64,000 bases of DNA, taken from contig OX359265.1 in the NCBI GenBank assembly GCA_947179155.2, forward strand, positions 55,811,040 to 55,875,039, read 5' to 3'. Positions within the stretch are counted from its first letter, which is position 1. Each line of letters begins with the position of its first letter. Below the pieces are notes generated by a model that saw nothing but the letters and a program-made list of their open reading frames with translations, was not told the origin of the DNA and made no database searches. Source of the DNA: Hedera helix (taxonomy: Eukaryota; Streptophyta; Magnoliopsida; Apiales; Araliaceae). The translations under genes and the position numbers were made by a program. Shown here piece after piece: positions 23,353-37,555 of this stretch.

Positions 23353-26062
23353 GGATAGAGCTGATAGAAATCTGAGAGATCATGTATTTATAGAAAGATG
23401 ATTACATATGGGCAGTGTCGGTATGTATACAGTATACTCGTGCTTGAAATACAGTAAAGGAGGAGAAGGACAAAAAATAGAAAGGGAATAGGGACCTGTT
23501 TCCTTCTAGAACTAATAATTAAGATGATATCTCCGACATACATGTTGTAACACAAGAAAAAAATAATCTATTTTTGTCTCATCTTATGGTAATAAAAATA
23601 CTTGGTTGTTAGAGAGAGCGAAAAATTACTTAATGATTTTAGAATAACGTTACATAATGTTTTAAATTAATAGAAAAGAATTATTTTAATAGTATTTTAT
23701 TATTTATAATTATAAGTTCATTGAAATAAATTAAAAAATTATTAACTTAAAATATCATATAAATTTATCCTCAAATTACTAAATAATTACTCAAAAAGAG
23801 CTGTGTTTGCGTGGGGTAGAGATGACAGACGGACAAGGGGAACAAACATAAAGGGAATATGAGTATGACAACGGCTTAAGATGAATTCTACGTACGTAAT
23901 ACGCCTAGTTTTTCTAAAATAGTCTTATTTATAAAATTTAATAATATTTAATTTGTTTGATATTTATTAAAATTATAATATTGATGATAAACTTTGTATT
24001 AATACTAGTATAAAATTAAAATGAGAGATGTTTCATTTTGAGGAAGAAGTAAGTAATTTGTTAAGGTACTAACATGAGAAATGTTTTTCTTTCTCTTTTC
24101 TTCTTTTTTTGACCTGACGAGAAAGAAATGGTTATTAGTTAGTCTCATTTTGCATTTTTATTGTCCATGGGTTCCAGAAAGAAGAAACAATACAGAGCAT
24201 AATTAAATACAAAGGGATTAGCTTCTAGAAGAGAGAGAGAGAGGGAGAGACCTAGTAAAATATATACTTGGATCAGCTTTCGGCTACGTAGAACTAATTT
24301 GGTCCATTTGGGGTTATGAAATTATCCCTTTTGTAGTGTTTTGAAGAAATAGAACAGGTAAGATGTTGTAATAGATCATCAAGTTATCATGTTCTTTTCT
24401 TAATTTATGGGATCATTAATTAAGCTACATTACAATTCAGTATTGTGAATAAAATAGAAAATATGCTTCAATTATTTTTTGGTCCTCTTGAAAAATTAAA
24501 CCTTTATTTATACCTTCCGAACTCTTTTTTATAAAATAAAAAAAAATACCCATCACTTAATTTAATAGATATATTACAAGATTAGAGCCTTTCAGCATTG
24601 ATCTAACAGGTGAAGATTGTAGGTCAAAATATTTAGACGTCTCAAAAACATAAATTACATAATTTACAAGAGAACAATGTCCCCTCTCTCAAATTAAATA
24701 ATTAAATTTATAAAAATTCCAGATTATGTATTATCCAAATCGAGTTTGAGAGGACGGACGGCTAAAAGATTTAAATCCGACAGAGATTCCAATTAGTAGT
24801 AATAGTTTGCACTCTACCGCCGGCTAATTTTATCCCCTGCTCCACCCCAAATTATAACCGGAATCCACATTTTGAACACGTCGTACTTTATATAAATTGA
24901 TTAAATTGTTCATTTCTTGATTAAATTAAGTTAGCGCGCATCTATAGATCAACCAAATGATGTATATTAAGTGTTAAAAAAACACAATCTAGGAGTATAT
25001 TACTACATAATTAACCAACTTATATATATATAATCAACCCCGCTCCTTTCCTTTGTCTTTTCTTTTTTACCAATTGTTTTATATCGATTAATAATCTCCT
25101 TAAATTCAAGTTCTAGACCTTCTGAATCAGTCAAATAAATTAATAGTTACACATTTGTTCGGCTGTTGGAAGCGACATCTACTTTTGACTAGTTATTAAT
25201 CAGTCAACCATTAGAAAAGTATACTGATAAGAGAAAAATGTGCCAATAATCCTTTCGGAATAATTAAGACTCTAATTAATTTATATAGGGTCCTCCGATG
25301 TATTATGATAAATTTATATTAAATTATAATTATAAAATTTATTAATATATGAAATTAAAATAAATTATACGAGGACCCTATTTATTACATACATTCCCAA
25401 AATAATTATCACTAATATTTATTTATGTAAATAACAATTAAAAAATCAACGTAAATATTCGTAATATATATCATTTTTCATTCATGTATGCATTACTTTT
25501 ACATGTCTAAAAGATATAAGTATGATGAAAGATTGAAGATAGTAAGTTATTTTTTCTTCACCTAAATCTTTTTTTTTTAGGTTAAGATAAATTATTGTAA
25601 TAAATTATAAAGAAAAAAAAAAAAGTACTAATAGTAAGCTCTAGAACACATATAGTAGGTTCTGTTGGATATGATTTATTAGGCTGAATTGGTGAACACA
25701 TAGATTCCCTAGACCGGTAGATCCCAAGGATTACAGTATCGTAATGTAATACAGTAACAGTGTGTTTAAAAGAAAAACTATTGTCGATTATTACATTTTA
25801 CAGATCATTGTAATTATTTGGATTTGAAATAGAAATATCCCAAATGAATAACATTTTTTCTGGAACAAATCATCATATTCCTTCCTACTTATTTAAATCT
25901 ATGTCGGTATTTAAATCTATGTCGGTGTGACCTTCAGAATTTAGATTCTACACAGCTATATCGACATTGCGAAGACTGATTAGAGTTTTCGTTTTTTGAC
26001 TTACAAATTAATTTCACTCAGTATCATAGGAGAGTGAGTATATGATTTATAACTGACTTTTA
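23353..26062. other. AT-rich intergenic region
   Basis: No gene could be supported. A 17-base phrase, ATTTAAATCTATGTCGG, is tandemly repeated near 25892-25925, and a (GA)n tract lies near 24233-24248. Confidence 0.45.
23385..23393 (-). promoter_or_regulatory. TATA box of the DUF1645-like gene
   Basis: CTATAAATA on the minus strand. The expected start of transcription would fall only a few bases before the ATG, so the leader would be very short or another site is used. Confidence 0.5.
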
Positions 26063-26545
26063 AAAATAATTTTATATTTTTAAATATAATTTTAATATTA
26101 GTTAATAATTTAGTTATGATAGTTTAATATTAAAAATGATAGTAAAACAATAATAATAAGTTAAAAATATTATTTTAATTTATAATTATAAAATATAAAT
26201 ATATTTTTAATTTTAATTTTAAAACAGGTAAAGTATTATTGGAAGAATGAAGCGGAGACGGACAAAATAATAGACTGGCCCTCAGATTGCCCTTTCAAGT
26301 CCACTGAAGTTAAACAAATCATGCATGTCTTATTCTAATATTTTTAAAATCATCAATACAACTCTAAAATTTATGCCTTTTGTCTACAAGTGGAGAGCAG
26401 CCGTCGAACAAGAACGACCAATAGTAAGAATATGAAAACTGATATTTTAACTTGTAAAAATCATAATTTCATATGAGTTACATGAATGTGAAATTTAATA
26501 ATTATTTATGTAAGAAAAATTATGTAAAATTATTATTTTTTATGT
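26063..26545. repeat. Segmental direct repeat, copy A
   Basis: It matches 27133-27598 over about 480 bases, best in the segment with GAAGTTAAACAAATCATGCA and GTGGAGAGCAGCCGTCGAAC. Homology resumes near 26874 after a 320-base insert that copy B lacks. It is non-coding. Confidence 0.85.
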
Positions 26546-26548
26546 TAA

Positions 26549-26866
26549 AAAATATTAGAGATTAGACTATTTATTTTATTTTAATATTAGTTTGTATTAT
26601 TTAATTCCTTGATGAGGGATTATTAATTCCTTAATGTTGGACTATTAATATCATAAAGTTATTTAATAATTTAAAATAAGGGAGACTATTAATTCAAAAA
26701 AATTCATTGGATTATATAATCTCACATAAATAGTTTTAGGAATGATAAAAAATAGTCTATAGAACTATTAATCTCTCATCATGAGATAAAATAGTCTGAA
26801 GTACTGTTAAATTAATACAAATAATTCAATCTCAAGTATATTTTTTATAAACAAACATAGCCTAAG
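26549..26866. mobile_element. Probable MITE inserted in copy A of the segmental repeat
   Basis: About 320 AT-rich bases absent from the paralogous copy B. The right end ACAAACATAGCC resembles MITE termini, and the ends are weakly inverted (TTAAAAAATAT near the left end, ATATTTTTTATA near the right). Exact ends and target duplication could not be fixed. Confidence 0.45.
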
Positions 26867-27132
26867 AATATATATTTTATATTACTCGGTATTGGGCTGT
26901 GTATTAACTAGCACAAATGAACTGTCCAGAACGGGTCTTACTTTTAAAACCCATTAAGTTTAGTGCGCGCACAAAAAGACTCTTAAATTTAATAAGTTGG
27001 GATCATTGTCTTCTAATTTCGGATACTAACTAGTTATCATATCTAAATATTAATTAGTATGAGAGTTACGATATCCAGTAGTGATTAATGCGGCAGTTAT
27101 CTCCTGCAACAAAAATTTTAATACATAATTCT

Positions 27133-27640
27133 CAAAAATAACTTTATATTTTCAGCTATGATGATTTAATATTAAAAATGATAGTAAAAAATAATGACAA
27201 ATTAAAAATATTATGTTAATTTATAGTATTAAAATAAAAATATATTTCTAATTTTAAAATAAATAATATATATAATTTTTGGACGAATAAGGTATTGAAA
27301 ACATGAAGCAGAGACGGACAAAATACTGGACTGGCCCTCGGATTTCCCTTTCAACTCCATTGAAGTTAAACAAATCATGCATGTCTTATTCGAATTCATC
27401 AATACAACTCTAAAATTTAAGCCTTTCGGTTACAAGTGGAGAGCAGCCGTCGAACACGAACGAGCAATAGTAAGAATATGAAAACTGATATTTCACTTAT
27501 AAAAATAATAATTTTACCTAAATCTCTTTTTCATGAATGCAAAACTTAATAACAATTTATGTGAGAGAAATTATATAAAAATATTTTTGTTTATATGAAA
27601 ATATTTATTTTCTAAAAGTATATATTTTATATTACTCGGT
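27133..27640. repeat. Segmental direct repeat, copy B
   Basis: The second copy, starting about 1070 bases after copy A starts. It continues without interruption into TATTTTATATTACTCGGTA, which also follows the insert in copy A. Confidence 0.85.
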
Positions 27641-30398
27641 AACTCAACATATTGATCCGTCCTTGGACCTAACAATGTATTACCCTTACATGTAAACTCT
27701 ATTAACAATGTATTACCCTTACACGTAAACTCTACGTCATTGCACTTGTCAGGGTCTACAATGATCTCTTTTAGAATTACTCGGTGCAAATTTATGGAGA
27801 TAAATTTTTATTTGAGTGATAAAAAATATGTGATCACTTATTTAATGATAATGCAAAGCTTCTTGGCAACGTTATATGTTAATATATATATATATATACA
27901 CACACACACATACACATTAATTAAATTATATTTTTGTAACTTAAAATTGTGTTCCTACAAAATAGCTACATAAGTTAACAACAAAATATAAAAAAAATCA
28001 TGCGCAACTGTGTAAAAATGATTCGCAATTGATTTCGAAGATAAGTTTGATAAATAATTTTATTTCTTTGTATATATATTATGCCTATTCCTTAAACTAT
28101 TAACACTTTAGAATAAATAAAAAACATAAAAATTAATTAGAACTCACTCAAAAACAACTGGTTTGATAACCTCCTAGCTAGTCACTGTTTCTTATATGAG
28201 TTGTGTTTGAGGAAAAGTATTACACGTACTGACAGTAGCATATCATGCTAAAATGGTATCACAACATTCCTCAATTTCACATGGGAGAAAGAAATGTATT
28301 GGTTCTCGCTCTCATATATTTTATCTTCTCTGCCATTATTGGTCAAGTAATATGTCACATGTTTTCTCTCTTTTATTTTATACTCCCTCCGATAGAATTT
28401 ACTTGTCTTAATTTCTTTATTAGTTTATTCAAATCTATTTATCTTCTTTTCTTTTTAATATTATTTTTGAACTTATTTTTTTAATAATACCTCCATTTAA
28501 CTTTTAATAAAATTATTAAAAACAACAAAACACATATTAAAAAAAATAACACTATTAACTTGGACATTAAAATCACAACCACGCCTCTTTTTCCCTCCTC
28601 CTCTCTCTCTCCTCTATTTTATTGTTTCAAGAAAAAATTGGGAGATTAAATAAAACAAAAAAGATAATAACAGTGTAATTAAGATGGGTTATTTGAAAAT
28701 ATATTTTTTTTCATAACAAATATGTACTTTTAAATTAATACAAATAAAATTAAACAGATCAAATATAAGTGTAAATATATTATCAGCATAATAATATGGT
28801 ATCGTCACGATATCTTATCTTCGTGTTAGAGGTAGTCTTCTTTCTTTAACATTATTATTCCATTTTAAAATGCTTTTGCTAGAGAATATTTACTCTTAAA
28901 AAGACTTGTGATCACCACATATAAATATAATACTTTCACTTTGAAGGAATTATTTAATTTTAATATAAAATTTGCACTTCGAGATTTCATCAAATATATC
29001 ATCAAGTAATAACTGGTTTGGATTTCAATATCGAAAGGTTTGATATTTTTCCCATTGATTAAATAAAAATACCCCCACTCAACTAATTAGTCTAATTATG
29101 GCAATATCATGTTTTTACTCATGTTTAAACATTAAATTATAAACGCCCATCTAATTTACTCCCAAAGGCCTAACCAAACTTAAAGACATTTACCACACGA
29201 TACTGGTCAACAAAGCCCGGCATGAAAATTACAAGGCCTCTCTCTACCGAAAAATTATAAGGCCTCCCAATTACAGAGGAATCGACTATAATTCTTTTAC
29301 CAACTAGAAGCCTAGTCAAAAAAGCCCATCACACAACAACCACATCTAGAATCAAAGCCTACCCATTCCGGAAATCCCACTTCTTCCCCCATCTTCGCGG
29401 AAACACAGGTAAGGGAATGAAACAAATCCATAACAGCATAGGGAGAACGGATTAAAATAAGGGAATGAGACAAATCCATCAAATTGTGACGGGCTATTAC
29501 AGTCTTGATTCATCCTCCAATTCCTCACTTTGATGGGTTATTACAGTCTTGATTCATCCTCCAATTCCTCACAAAAATCAAATTGTGATGGGCTATGTCC
29601 AACCGGATGGAGAATGAAAACAAGCCAAAAAGTACAACTCTGACAAAATCATTTATTTTTATTCATTTTTACTAGAATGACAAACCGGTACCAAAAAAAT
29701 TAAATCGGTACCCAATCAAAATTTATGCTAAAATAAGAATCGAACCGAACCGAATTACCGGTTAACCAAAAACCGAACTAAATTACCAGTTTTAATACCA
29801 ATTCAATACAAATTCGTTTTAATTTTTTCAATTTTTATCGATTAGCAATATATATAATTATTATTAATTATATAATAATTTATTATTATATTATATAATT
29901 CAATTCTTTCAATATACCGAATCCAACCAAAATTCAAAAATATTCATACTATTTCCGATACTGAAAAATATAAAAAATCAAAAAATACAAAACTAAAAAA
30001 ATCAGTACCAAAAAACCCAATACCAATCCGTTCAATAAAAAATTGAAAATTTTGAACACCCGTATAAGTCCCATCCCCAAAATTATATGAGATTAGTCAT
30101 TGCCAATTTGAAATTTTGTTCGACTTCAATCTCACACGAACAGTGAACCAAGCACCACACAGATATATAGAGAGAAAATTATAAATAAAATTACATAATT
30201 AAAAAAAATTGAAGGATCAGAAATTCAAGCACAAGAAATCTCCATTGAACTTCATAAGATTGAACTTCAGCATTCAACATTGATCAATTACACTACAAAC
30301 AAAAACATATAATCACTTTACATTCACAAACACCGCACACCCAGCCCTAACTAAAGAACAATTCAAACAAAGATCTGAACCACATCAAACCCCCAACC
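27641..30398. other. Intergenic region with small repeats
   Basis: No gene could be supported. It contains a two-copy 28-base repeat near 27670-27732 (AACAATGTATTACCCTTACA) and a Stowaway-like end ATACTCCCTCCG near 28380. A two-copy 47-base tandem repeat at about 29492-29570 contains TTACAGTCTTGATTCATCCT. A region at 29680-30060 is rich in ACCGGTT/AACCGAA phrases seen in old plant repeats. The last 100 bases are the likely 3' UTR of H4. Confidence 0.45.
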
Positions 30399-30713
<315 letters not shown>

Positions 30714-30787
30714 TCAGTTCCTCTCTTCGTACTTGTTTGATGGTGTTTTCTTTGGAAGGTGTGATTGTTTGTGGACCGGGTTGAGGG

Positions 30788-30795
30788 TATAAATA
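30788..30795 (-). promoter_or_regulatory. TATA-like element of histone H4
   Basis: TATTTATA on the minus strand, about 80 bases before the ATG. No perfect histone octamer was seen further upstream. Confidence 0.5.
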
Positions 30796-30799
30796 GCAA

Positions 30800-33400
30800 T
30801 CTGAATTCGACTCTGTTGCATTTCGAGTCGTTGGATTTGAGCTGATCTGTGCTTTTCTAACACTGACGAGGGGGAATCCGTGTGAAGGTAAATCTGCATT
30901 CTGATTGGTTACTAGGCTATTTACTGGGATCGCCTCTCGTTTTTAGTTATGCAGGAATGCACGTGACTGACTCTAAAGGCTATTGGCTTTTTTCGTTTTG
31001 AGGCATATGATTACTTCATTTACTTGATTCAAATAACGAGATTTTTAAATATGAACAAGGTTATATATTAGCCTTTAAATTTAAAAATTATACAAATTTG
31101 CGCATCCAATCACTTTTTCATATTATATTTAAATAAAAGTATTTTTACATTTGCTCTTTTTTTTTATTTAAATATAAGATAAATAAGTATAGTTTCACTT
31201 TATTTTATTTTTAACCCAAATAAATGGATCACACTCATTTATTTTATATGCGGGTAAAAAAATTAAATAAAAAAAGTGAATAAATTTAAAAAATTTATTT
31301 ATATAATTCCAATAATTAAATTAGTGTTGTGTATATTTATTATATATATTTTATAATTAATTGTTTAGACTAATGTTGGTTTAAAATGTCCTAAGTTTTG
31401 GAAATGAATGACTCTTCGAAAAAAGAGTTTAAAAAAAAATTACTCTTCGACCTTAGATCTTAAAATTTAAATTGAGTTAATTAAGAAGATGGAAGAACGT
31501 GAGAAAAAAAATAATTGATATATTAATTTAAGTTAAACACGATGAGCTAATTCGTGATTAACTAAATTAATTCAAAAAATTAAATTATAAATATTAATAA
31601 ATTAACTCATAATTAACAAAATTAAAAATTAAAATATAAATTATCTCATACGTTATTATATATTACTATTGATAACATGGAGTACCTTTCATTTTGGCTC
31701 ATGGTTAAAGTAAAAGGGTTCTCTTAACATGTGCCATAAGGGCACATGCTAAGCACACGGTTCAAGAAAATATTCTCTTGAACTGTGTGCATATTCTCTT
31801 AATTTCTGTATTTACACCAAATTCAAGAGAATAAACACACAGTTCAAGAGAATATTCTCTTGAACCGTGTGCTTAGCATGTGCCCTTAGGACACATGTTA
31901 AGTTTTCCCAAAGTAAAATTGTCAAAACTTTCTCGAATTTTGTAAAAAGGAAAATGTGCCTTAATCCACTTTACGTACAGACAGGAGGTAGATCGATAAT
32001 TATTAGACAAATGGTATGCTTGAATATGAAAAGTACATGTAAGAATAACAAATTTTATAAATAAATAGATATAAGCTACGTCTTATATTTTTTAATTTAT
32101 TAAATTAATTCAATTATAAGTTCTTCTTCTAAATTACTATTTATATGTGTGTGTGTACACACACACACATATATATGATATTAATGTTTTTTGTAAAATA
32201 AATTTATTTTATTGTGAAATTCATGTATACACACACACATATATATAATAAATTATAATTAAATTTATTAAATTTAAATATGTATTATTATAATTATGTA
32301 ATTTATATTTAAGAATTATAAATTGATGTCCAAATTATATTTAAAATGACTAACTAAATTAATTTAAATAAAATATTCAATTGATTTATTATATATAATA
32401 ATAGATATGTCATGTGAAGGGAAATTAACAATTTATGGAAAAGCAATCACTCTATCATGTTTTCAAGCATATATAAATGTATTTGGAGAATCAATTTTAT
32501 ACAGATTATCGGTAAATTAGTATTTTTATAGCATTTAATAAAAATTAGATAATTTTATATATTTTTTTAAAATTAAGATGTTTTAATTTTTAATAGATTA
32601 TATAATATTATTTATCATGGTAAAATCTATTTAATAATTTTAACATAATCAATTTTTTTTGATTTTATCTCAAATTATATAATTGATAAATTCTTATTAA
32701 ATAATATAAAAGCACTAATTTATAAATCGCCCTTATAAAATTTATTCCCATCTATTTATCCTTCAACCACATGTATATAAAGCATTGGGTTTTCCATTAG
32801 CAAGTGAGGATTTGGTTTCCTTCATTATACTTTCGTTACAATTTCTTTTGATATATCACATTTTTTATTCTTAATATTTTTATTGATAATTATTTAACTA
32901 TGTTAATAGATATTTTATAATTAGGAGATCAATTCTACCCAAAAAAACATCATAATCATTGAATCTATTATTATTATTAAAAGTGTAATAAAAAATTCTG
33001 AAATTTATTAAATAGTAAAGAGTGTTGGATTAATTTTATTTCTAGAGACGTGATACGACTTAATTTTATAAATCAAAATGTTAAGTGTTAATATTAACTA
33101 TATTTATTAAAATACACTTAATTTTATAAATCAAAATGATAATTTTTAATATTAAATATATTTATTAAAATATACATTTTTAATGTATTAAATGAAATTT
33201 GAGAGGAGGAGGTGTATCGGAATTCGGAGGGAGTCAAATTCATCGAGTACTCAAATAACTCAATAGATACGGAGAGGATCCGAACCCGCGTCAACGACCG
33301 AATGGAGCATAACTACCCAGACCGGAATGCTACCAGAAGTCTGCCACTTGCACTCAAAAGCCAGACGAAGAGTAGGCAACCTAATTGGTGATTTACCAAA
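30800..33400. other. Intergenic region between H4 and the phosphatase gene
   Basis: Very AT-rich and without a supportable gene. It holds the nested palindromic element at 31723-31902, a TG/CA inverted microsatellite near 32145-32180, and a repeated phrase TTTTATAAATCAAAATG near 33065-33140. Confidence 0.5.
31723..31902. mobile_element. Small foldback element with nested palindromes
   Basis: 180 bases start CTTAACATGTGCC and end GGACACATGTTAAG, with TTAA at both borders. The outer arms (about 60 bases each) are inverted copies. Each arm also contains its own near-perfect palindrome, centred on GAGAATATTCTC, so the DNA can fold either as one long stem or as a cruciform of smaller stems. No coding capacity. 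The TTAA borders may be the target duplication, which is unproven. Confidence 0.75.
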
Positions 33401-36400
33401 ATGTCAAATCCTTCCGGCGCCAATTCAAACAAACAAGTATCAGTTACCCACATCATCTTCGACATGGACGGCCTCTTACTGGGTAATTTTCATTTCTGTA
33501 ATTCAGTCGTTTTACTTAATTTGCTTAGTTGCGTATCAAATCCTATGATTGGTCAATGAGTGCTTGATTTGAAGACGTATAATTAGTGCGCTTGGGCTTG
33601 TAGAAATGTTGGGCATGGATGCTGTTTAGTATGAGAGAGTTACAGGCAATCATATTATGCTGTATTTCCACATGGCTGGCCTCTTAGTTTTACATTTGGA
33701 CAATCTGAACGGTCTAGATATGGACTTTGCAGAGTAGGGTTTTCTGTACATGTATCTCTACCACAATTTCATGCTGTTGTGAGTTGAGTTGTAATGTTTC
33801 GAGCTCGCGTTTAGGAATTTATCATTTTCAAGTCAGAATTTAATAACCATTAGTTTTCGAGCTTGAACCAGACTCAATTACTTATTGAGTTGCTCGTGAG
33901 GCTGTTTTGCGTGAGGCTGTTTTGCGTGGAGCAGTAACGATTCGACCTTGACTTATTAAGGAATTTATCACTTGAGTTGAGTATTTAACAATCATTGGTT
34001 TTCTGGTTTGAAATCAACTTTGATTAGTTATCAGGTAGCTCATGATCAATTTAGCCTTACCAATCACAATTCACAAGTCTAATGCAAGTTTATATAAATA
34101 AGAAAACATCTATTGAATATATAATATAAAAAACATATACTCCCTCCGTTCCGCAAAAAAGTCTTATTTGCAAAAAACAGCTGGTCCAAAAGAAAGACTC
34201 CTCTTTTTGTTGATAATATTATAAAATAACACCTGCAGGGGTTTACTGTGGGCTTGAGAGTTGTTGGAAATATGTAGATGACCGAGGGCTTTCAACCTTT
34301 AGAATGTGAAATTCAGCGGACTCAAAGATTCTACTTTCTATCCAACTCTAGAAATCCCTTCTTAATTTGTTTATTGATTAGTAGGCGTATTATCTCCTTT
34401 GATGGACTGGCTTACCATTTGATAAATTTCAGTAAACTATGTACTGACCCAATGAATAAGAAAAGGGTCATAAAATTGATAGTGTTTCTAATTTATAACC
34501 TACAATTTAGAATCCAACAATGTTTTCCTTTAACTCTTAGAGTTTTGCCTGTCCCACATTTCTTTTTTCTTTCACTACTATTGTGCCTCATTGTTGTTTC
34601 TATTTTTAGTTTTCAACTAAGATTTAAAAATTAGCTAATTGATCTGATTCTGTTCCTGTGCTGCAGACACGGAGAAATTTTATACTGAAGTCCAGGAAAT
34701 GATACTGGCTAGATACAATAAAACTTTTGATTGGGCCCTCAAAGCAAAAATGATGGGGATGAAAGCAATAGAAGCTTGTAGGGTCTTTGTTGAAGAGACT
34801 GGAATTAGTGATTCTCTCACTGCCGAGGACTTTCTAGTGGAAAGAGAAGATATGCTGCAGAAATTGTTCCCGACAAGTGAGCTAATGCCAGGTACTAAAG
34901 CATCAGAAAATGTAGTTTTATTTAATTTAGGTTATCTTTCGATTTTCTAATATCTTAGCACCTGTATCTGTTTCTCTCCCTCGCTCATTGCTAACTTGCT
35001 TTATTATTCCTCGTTTTCTGTTATCTATGAACTCTGAAACAAGATTAGGGAGTTTCATAAGAATAGGTGAAGAATATAAATCTCTTTCCATATCTCACCC
35101 TCAAGAAGTCTCCAAAAAAAAAAAAAGAGAAACGATTAAAATAATGAACGAAAGTTTACTCGCACAAACCCCAGAGCAGGCCTACAGAACAGTATTTTTT
35201 CATTTCCTAAACTCGCAATATAAAAAGAACTACATTAAGTGCCTTTTATACGTTGATAGCTTAATAAGCACTCTTTGCCACATATAAATGTGTAACGAGG
35301 AAGATATACTCAGTTTCTGGTCTGCATCTGACATTTATGGTCTCATCTTTTTTTTTTCTTTTCTCTAATTCAGTACTACGAACTAAGGTTTGTAGCCACA
35401 TTTCGGAAATAAGATATTTTGGCAAGCCACAGTTATTTTTATGCGGGATCATTTTTGGTTCTGCACTTGCTTCGAAACCAAATTTTCAGTTATGTATGTA
35501 CTTGTGAATAATTTCCTTCTCATTTTGAGGAACTATAATTAAGCAAGTAGAAAGTTGATCCAATAAGGACAATCTTTTAGTGTATACTTTCTGAGTTGTG
35601 GGAGGCTTGGCAATGATGATTTTTGTAACTCATTGGGGGGTTGAAGTGTTGAACATGCCAATGATGCTGAATTTCAAATAAGTAGGTATCTTTATCTTAA
35701 AAGAATTCTCCAGAAATACCAAAAGTAAATATATCGCAGATTCGCAATATGGGCTTCTTTTTATTCGTGAAATATCTGATTATATTGACTGGAAATTTAT
35801 AGATTGATTTGTTTTAATGCGTCAAACTATCTTCTAACCTATCTATGTATACTTCTGGAGTAAATAGAGTACTTAGAACTCAAAAGAACAAACATTGATT
35901 ATAGTTGACAATACTATTAATTAATTACCAGTCTTATACTAATAGTTTGTATATATATATATATATATATATTGGTGATTGAAAACTATTGAATTAGAAA
36001 AGGTTTTTCCTTTTCATTATTTTTTTGGCCTGTTTTAGGGGCCAGTCGTTTGATCAGGCATCTCCATGTGAACAAAATTCCAATATGTGTGGCAACAGGG
36101 TATGATAATTCTTTCAAATTACTTACTTTTCCCTATTTCTTTAAGTAGAGATAATTGGAGGATGAAAATACACTTGAAGTACGAAATGTAAAGAATGTCA
36201 CGAGCATTATTCATCTTATATGTTTTTACAGTTCTAAGCGACATCACTTTGAATTGAAAACACAAAGATATGGAGAATTGTTCTCATTGATGCATCACAT
36301 TGTTAATGGTGATGATCCTGAAGTTAAGCAAGGCAAACCATCACCAGATATATTCCTTGCTGCAGCCAAAAGATTTGAGGTAATTATTCTCATGTAACTA

Positions 36401-37067
36401 ATTCACGAGTTATTTACGTGTAAAACACCTAAATGATGAGCTGATTATATCAAATTTGTTGGCTTCCCTTGTAATGAAAATTTGTGAGCGAACAGGGTGG
36501 ACCAGTAGAGCCTCAGAAGGTTCTTGTTTTTGAAGATGCACCCTTGGGAGTCTTTGCAGCTAAGAATGCTGGGATGTAAGTAAATGTTTTATTATTTGTT
36601 TTTAATAGTATCTAATTTTCAGTCATATGATGTGTACCCAAACTTCCGAAAACATTCACTCACAAAAAAACAAAAAAAAAAATGTGGACACAAACATTTA
36701 CTTTGTCTGTTCCATGAACTGATTACTTCTCAGCTTCAGATTTTAGTATAAAATCAAATCATATTTTTCAATTGAAGAAACTAATCCTTCTCAGTTTGTT
36801 TTCTAATTTTAGAAGTGCCGGTAGAATCCAAAAGAGAATCCAAGAACTTTGATTATACATTAATCATATAAATTATAAAAATATAACTACTCTTGTTTCA
36901 TTTGGGCTGATTTATCAGCACATGTGTGATGCAGGTCTGTGGTTATGGTTCCAGATCCAAGGTTGGATAGCTCTTGCCATGAAACTGCGGACAAGGTTCT
37001 GAACTCCCTATTGGATTTCAACCCAACTGATTGGGGTCTTCCTCCATTTGTAAATGCAGAAGGCTAA
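33401..37067 (+). CDS. GPP2: HAD-superfamily sugar/glycerol phosphatase (glycerol-3-phosphatase GPP type)
   Basis: Six exons were assembled: 33401-33482, 34667-34891, 36039-36099, 36232-36379, 36496-36575 and 36935-37067. All introns are GT-AG and the result is 242 residues, close to Arabidopsis GPP2 (about 240). HAD motif I is [11 protein letters not shown], with nucleophile Asp21 and acid/base Asp23. Motif II is in ICVATGSKRHHF, motif III Lys in [11 protein letters not shown], and motif IV in [18 protein letters not shown] helical cap domain follows motif I ([17 protein letters not shown] onward). The family hydrolyses small phosphate esters in a Mg-dependent way; Arabidopsis GPP1/2 act on glycerol-3-phosphate. 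The related pseudouridine- or 2-deoxyglucose-6-phosphatases share this fold, so the substrate is inferred from the closest plant match. All catalytic residues are present. Confidence 0.9.
34139..34260. repeat. Stowaway-like MITE end in intron 1 of the phosphatase
   Basis: It begins TACTCCCTCCGTTCC, the usual terminal sequence of plant Stowaway MITEs, and continues AAAAAAGTCTTATTTGC. No matching right end was found, so it is a fragment. Confidence 0.5.
35948..35972. repeat. (TA)n microsatellite in intron 2 of the phosphatase
   Basis: About twelve TA units. Confidence 0.85.
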
Positions 37068-37508
37068 ATACCAAATCATCTAAATGGTACGAGAGAAGAT
37101 GCTTCAAGCTTGCATTTATTAGAGCCTTTGAGGAAAATTTAAAGGCAAATATCAGTTGGATATCGTGGGAAAGTCATTCTTACTTGATCTGGTACGGATT
37201 TCGTCATTCAGATATTGTAATAACCACTAACAGCATTATGCAGCATTAATATTCCTAAACTTTTCAGAATATCAAAGAATTGCAACCTGCAACGTATATT
37301 GGGAAAAAGTTATCACGAGTCAACAATTATGTCCCAAAAAGAAAAAGACGACAACGTTAGAGAGGTTCCAATAAAAATTGTTATAGTGCTCCAATCAAGT
37401 GTTGTTACTTAAATATGTTGTCTGAAGTGCCTATGATAGAGGTGTTATTAGCATACCTTCAAAACACTTGCTTTTTAATTTTTGCGTGATGAAATGCATT
37501 TATCATTA

Positions 37509-37555
<47 letters not shown>

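Noticed and set aside
29680..30060. ACCGGTT/AACCGAA-rich stretch as a transposon
   Set aside because: It resembles a common dispersed plant repeat, but no termini or duplication could be defined.
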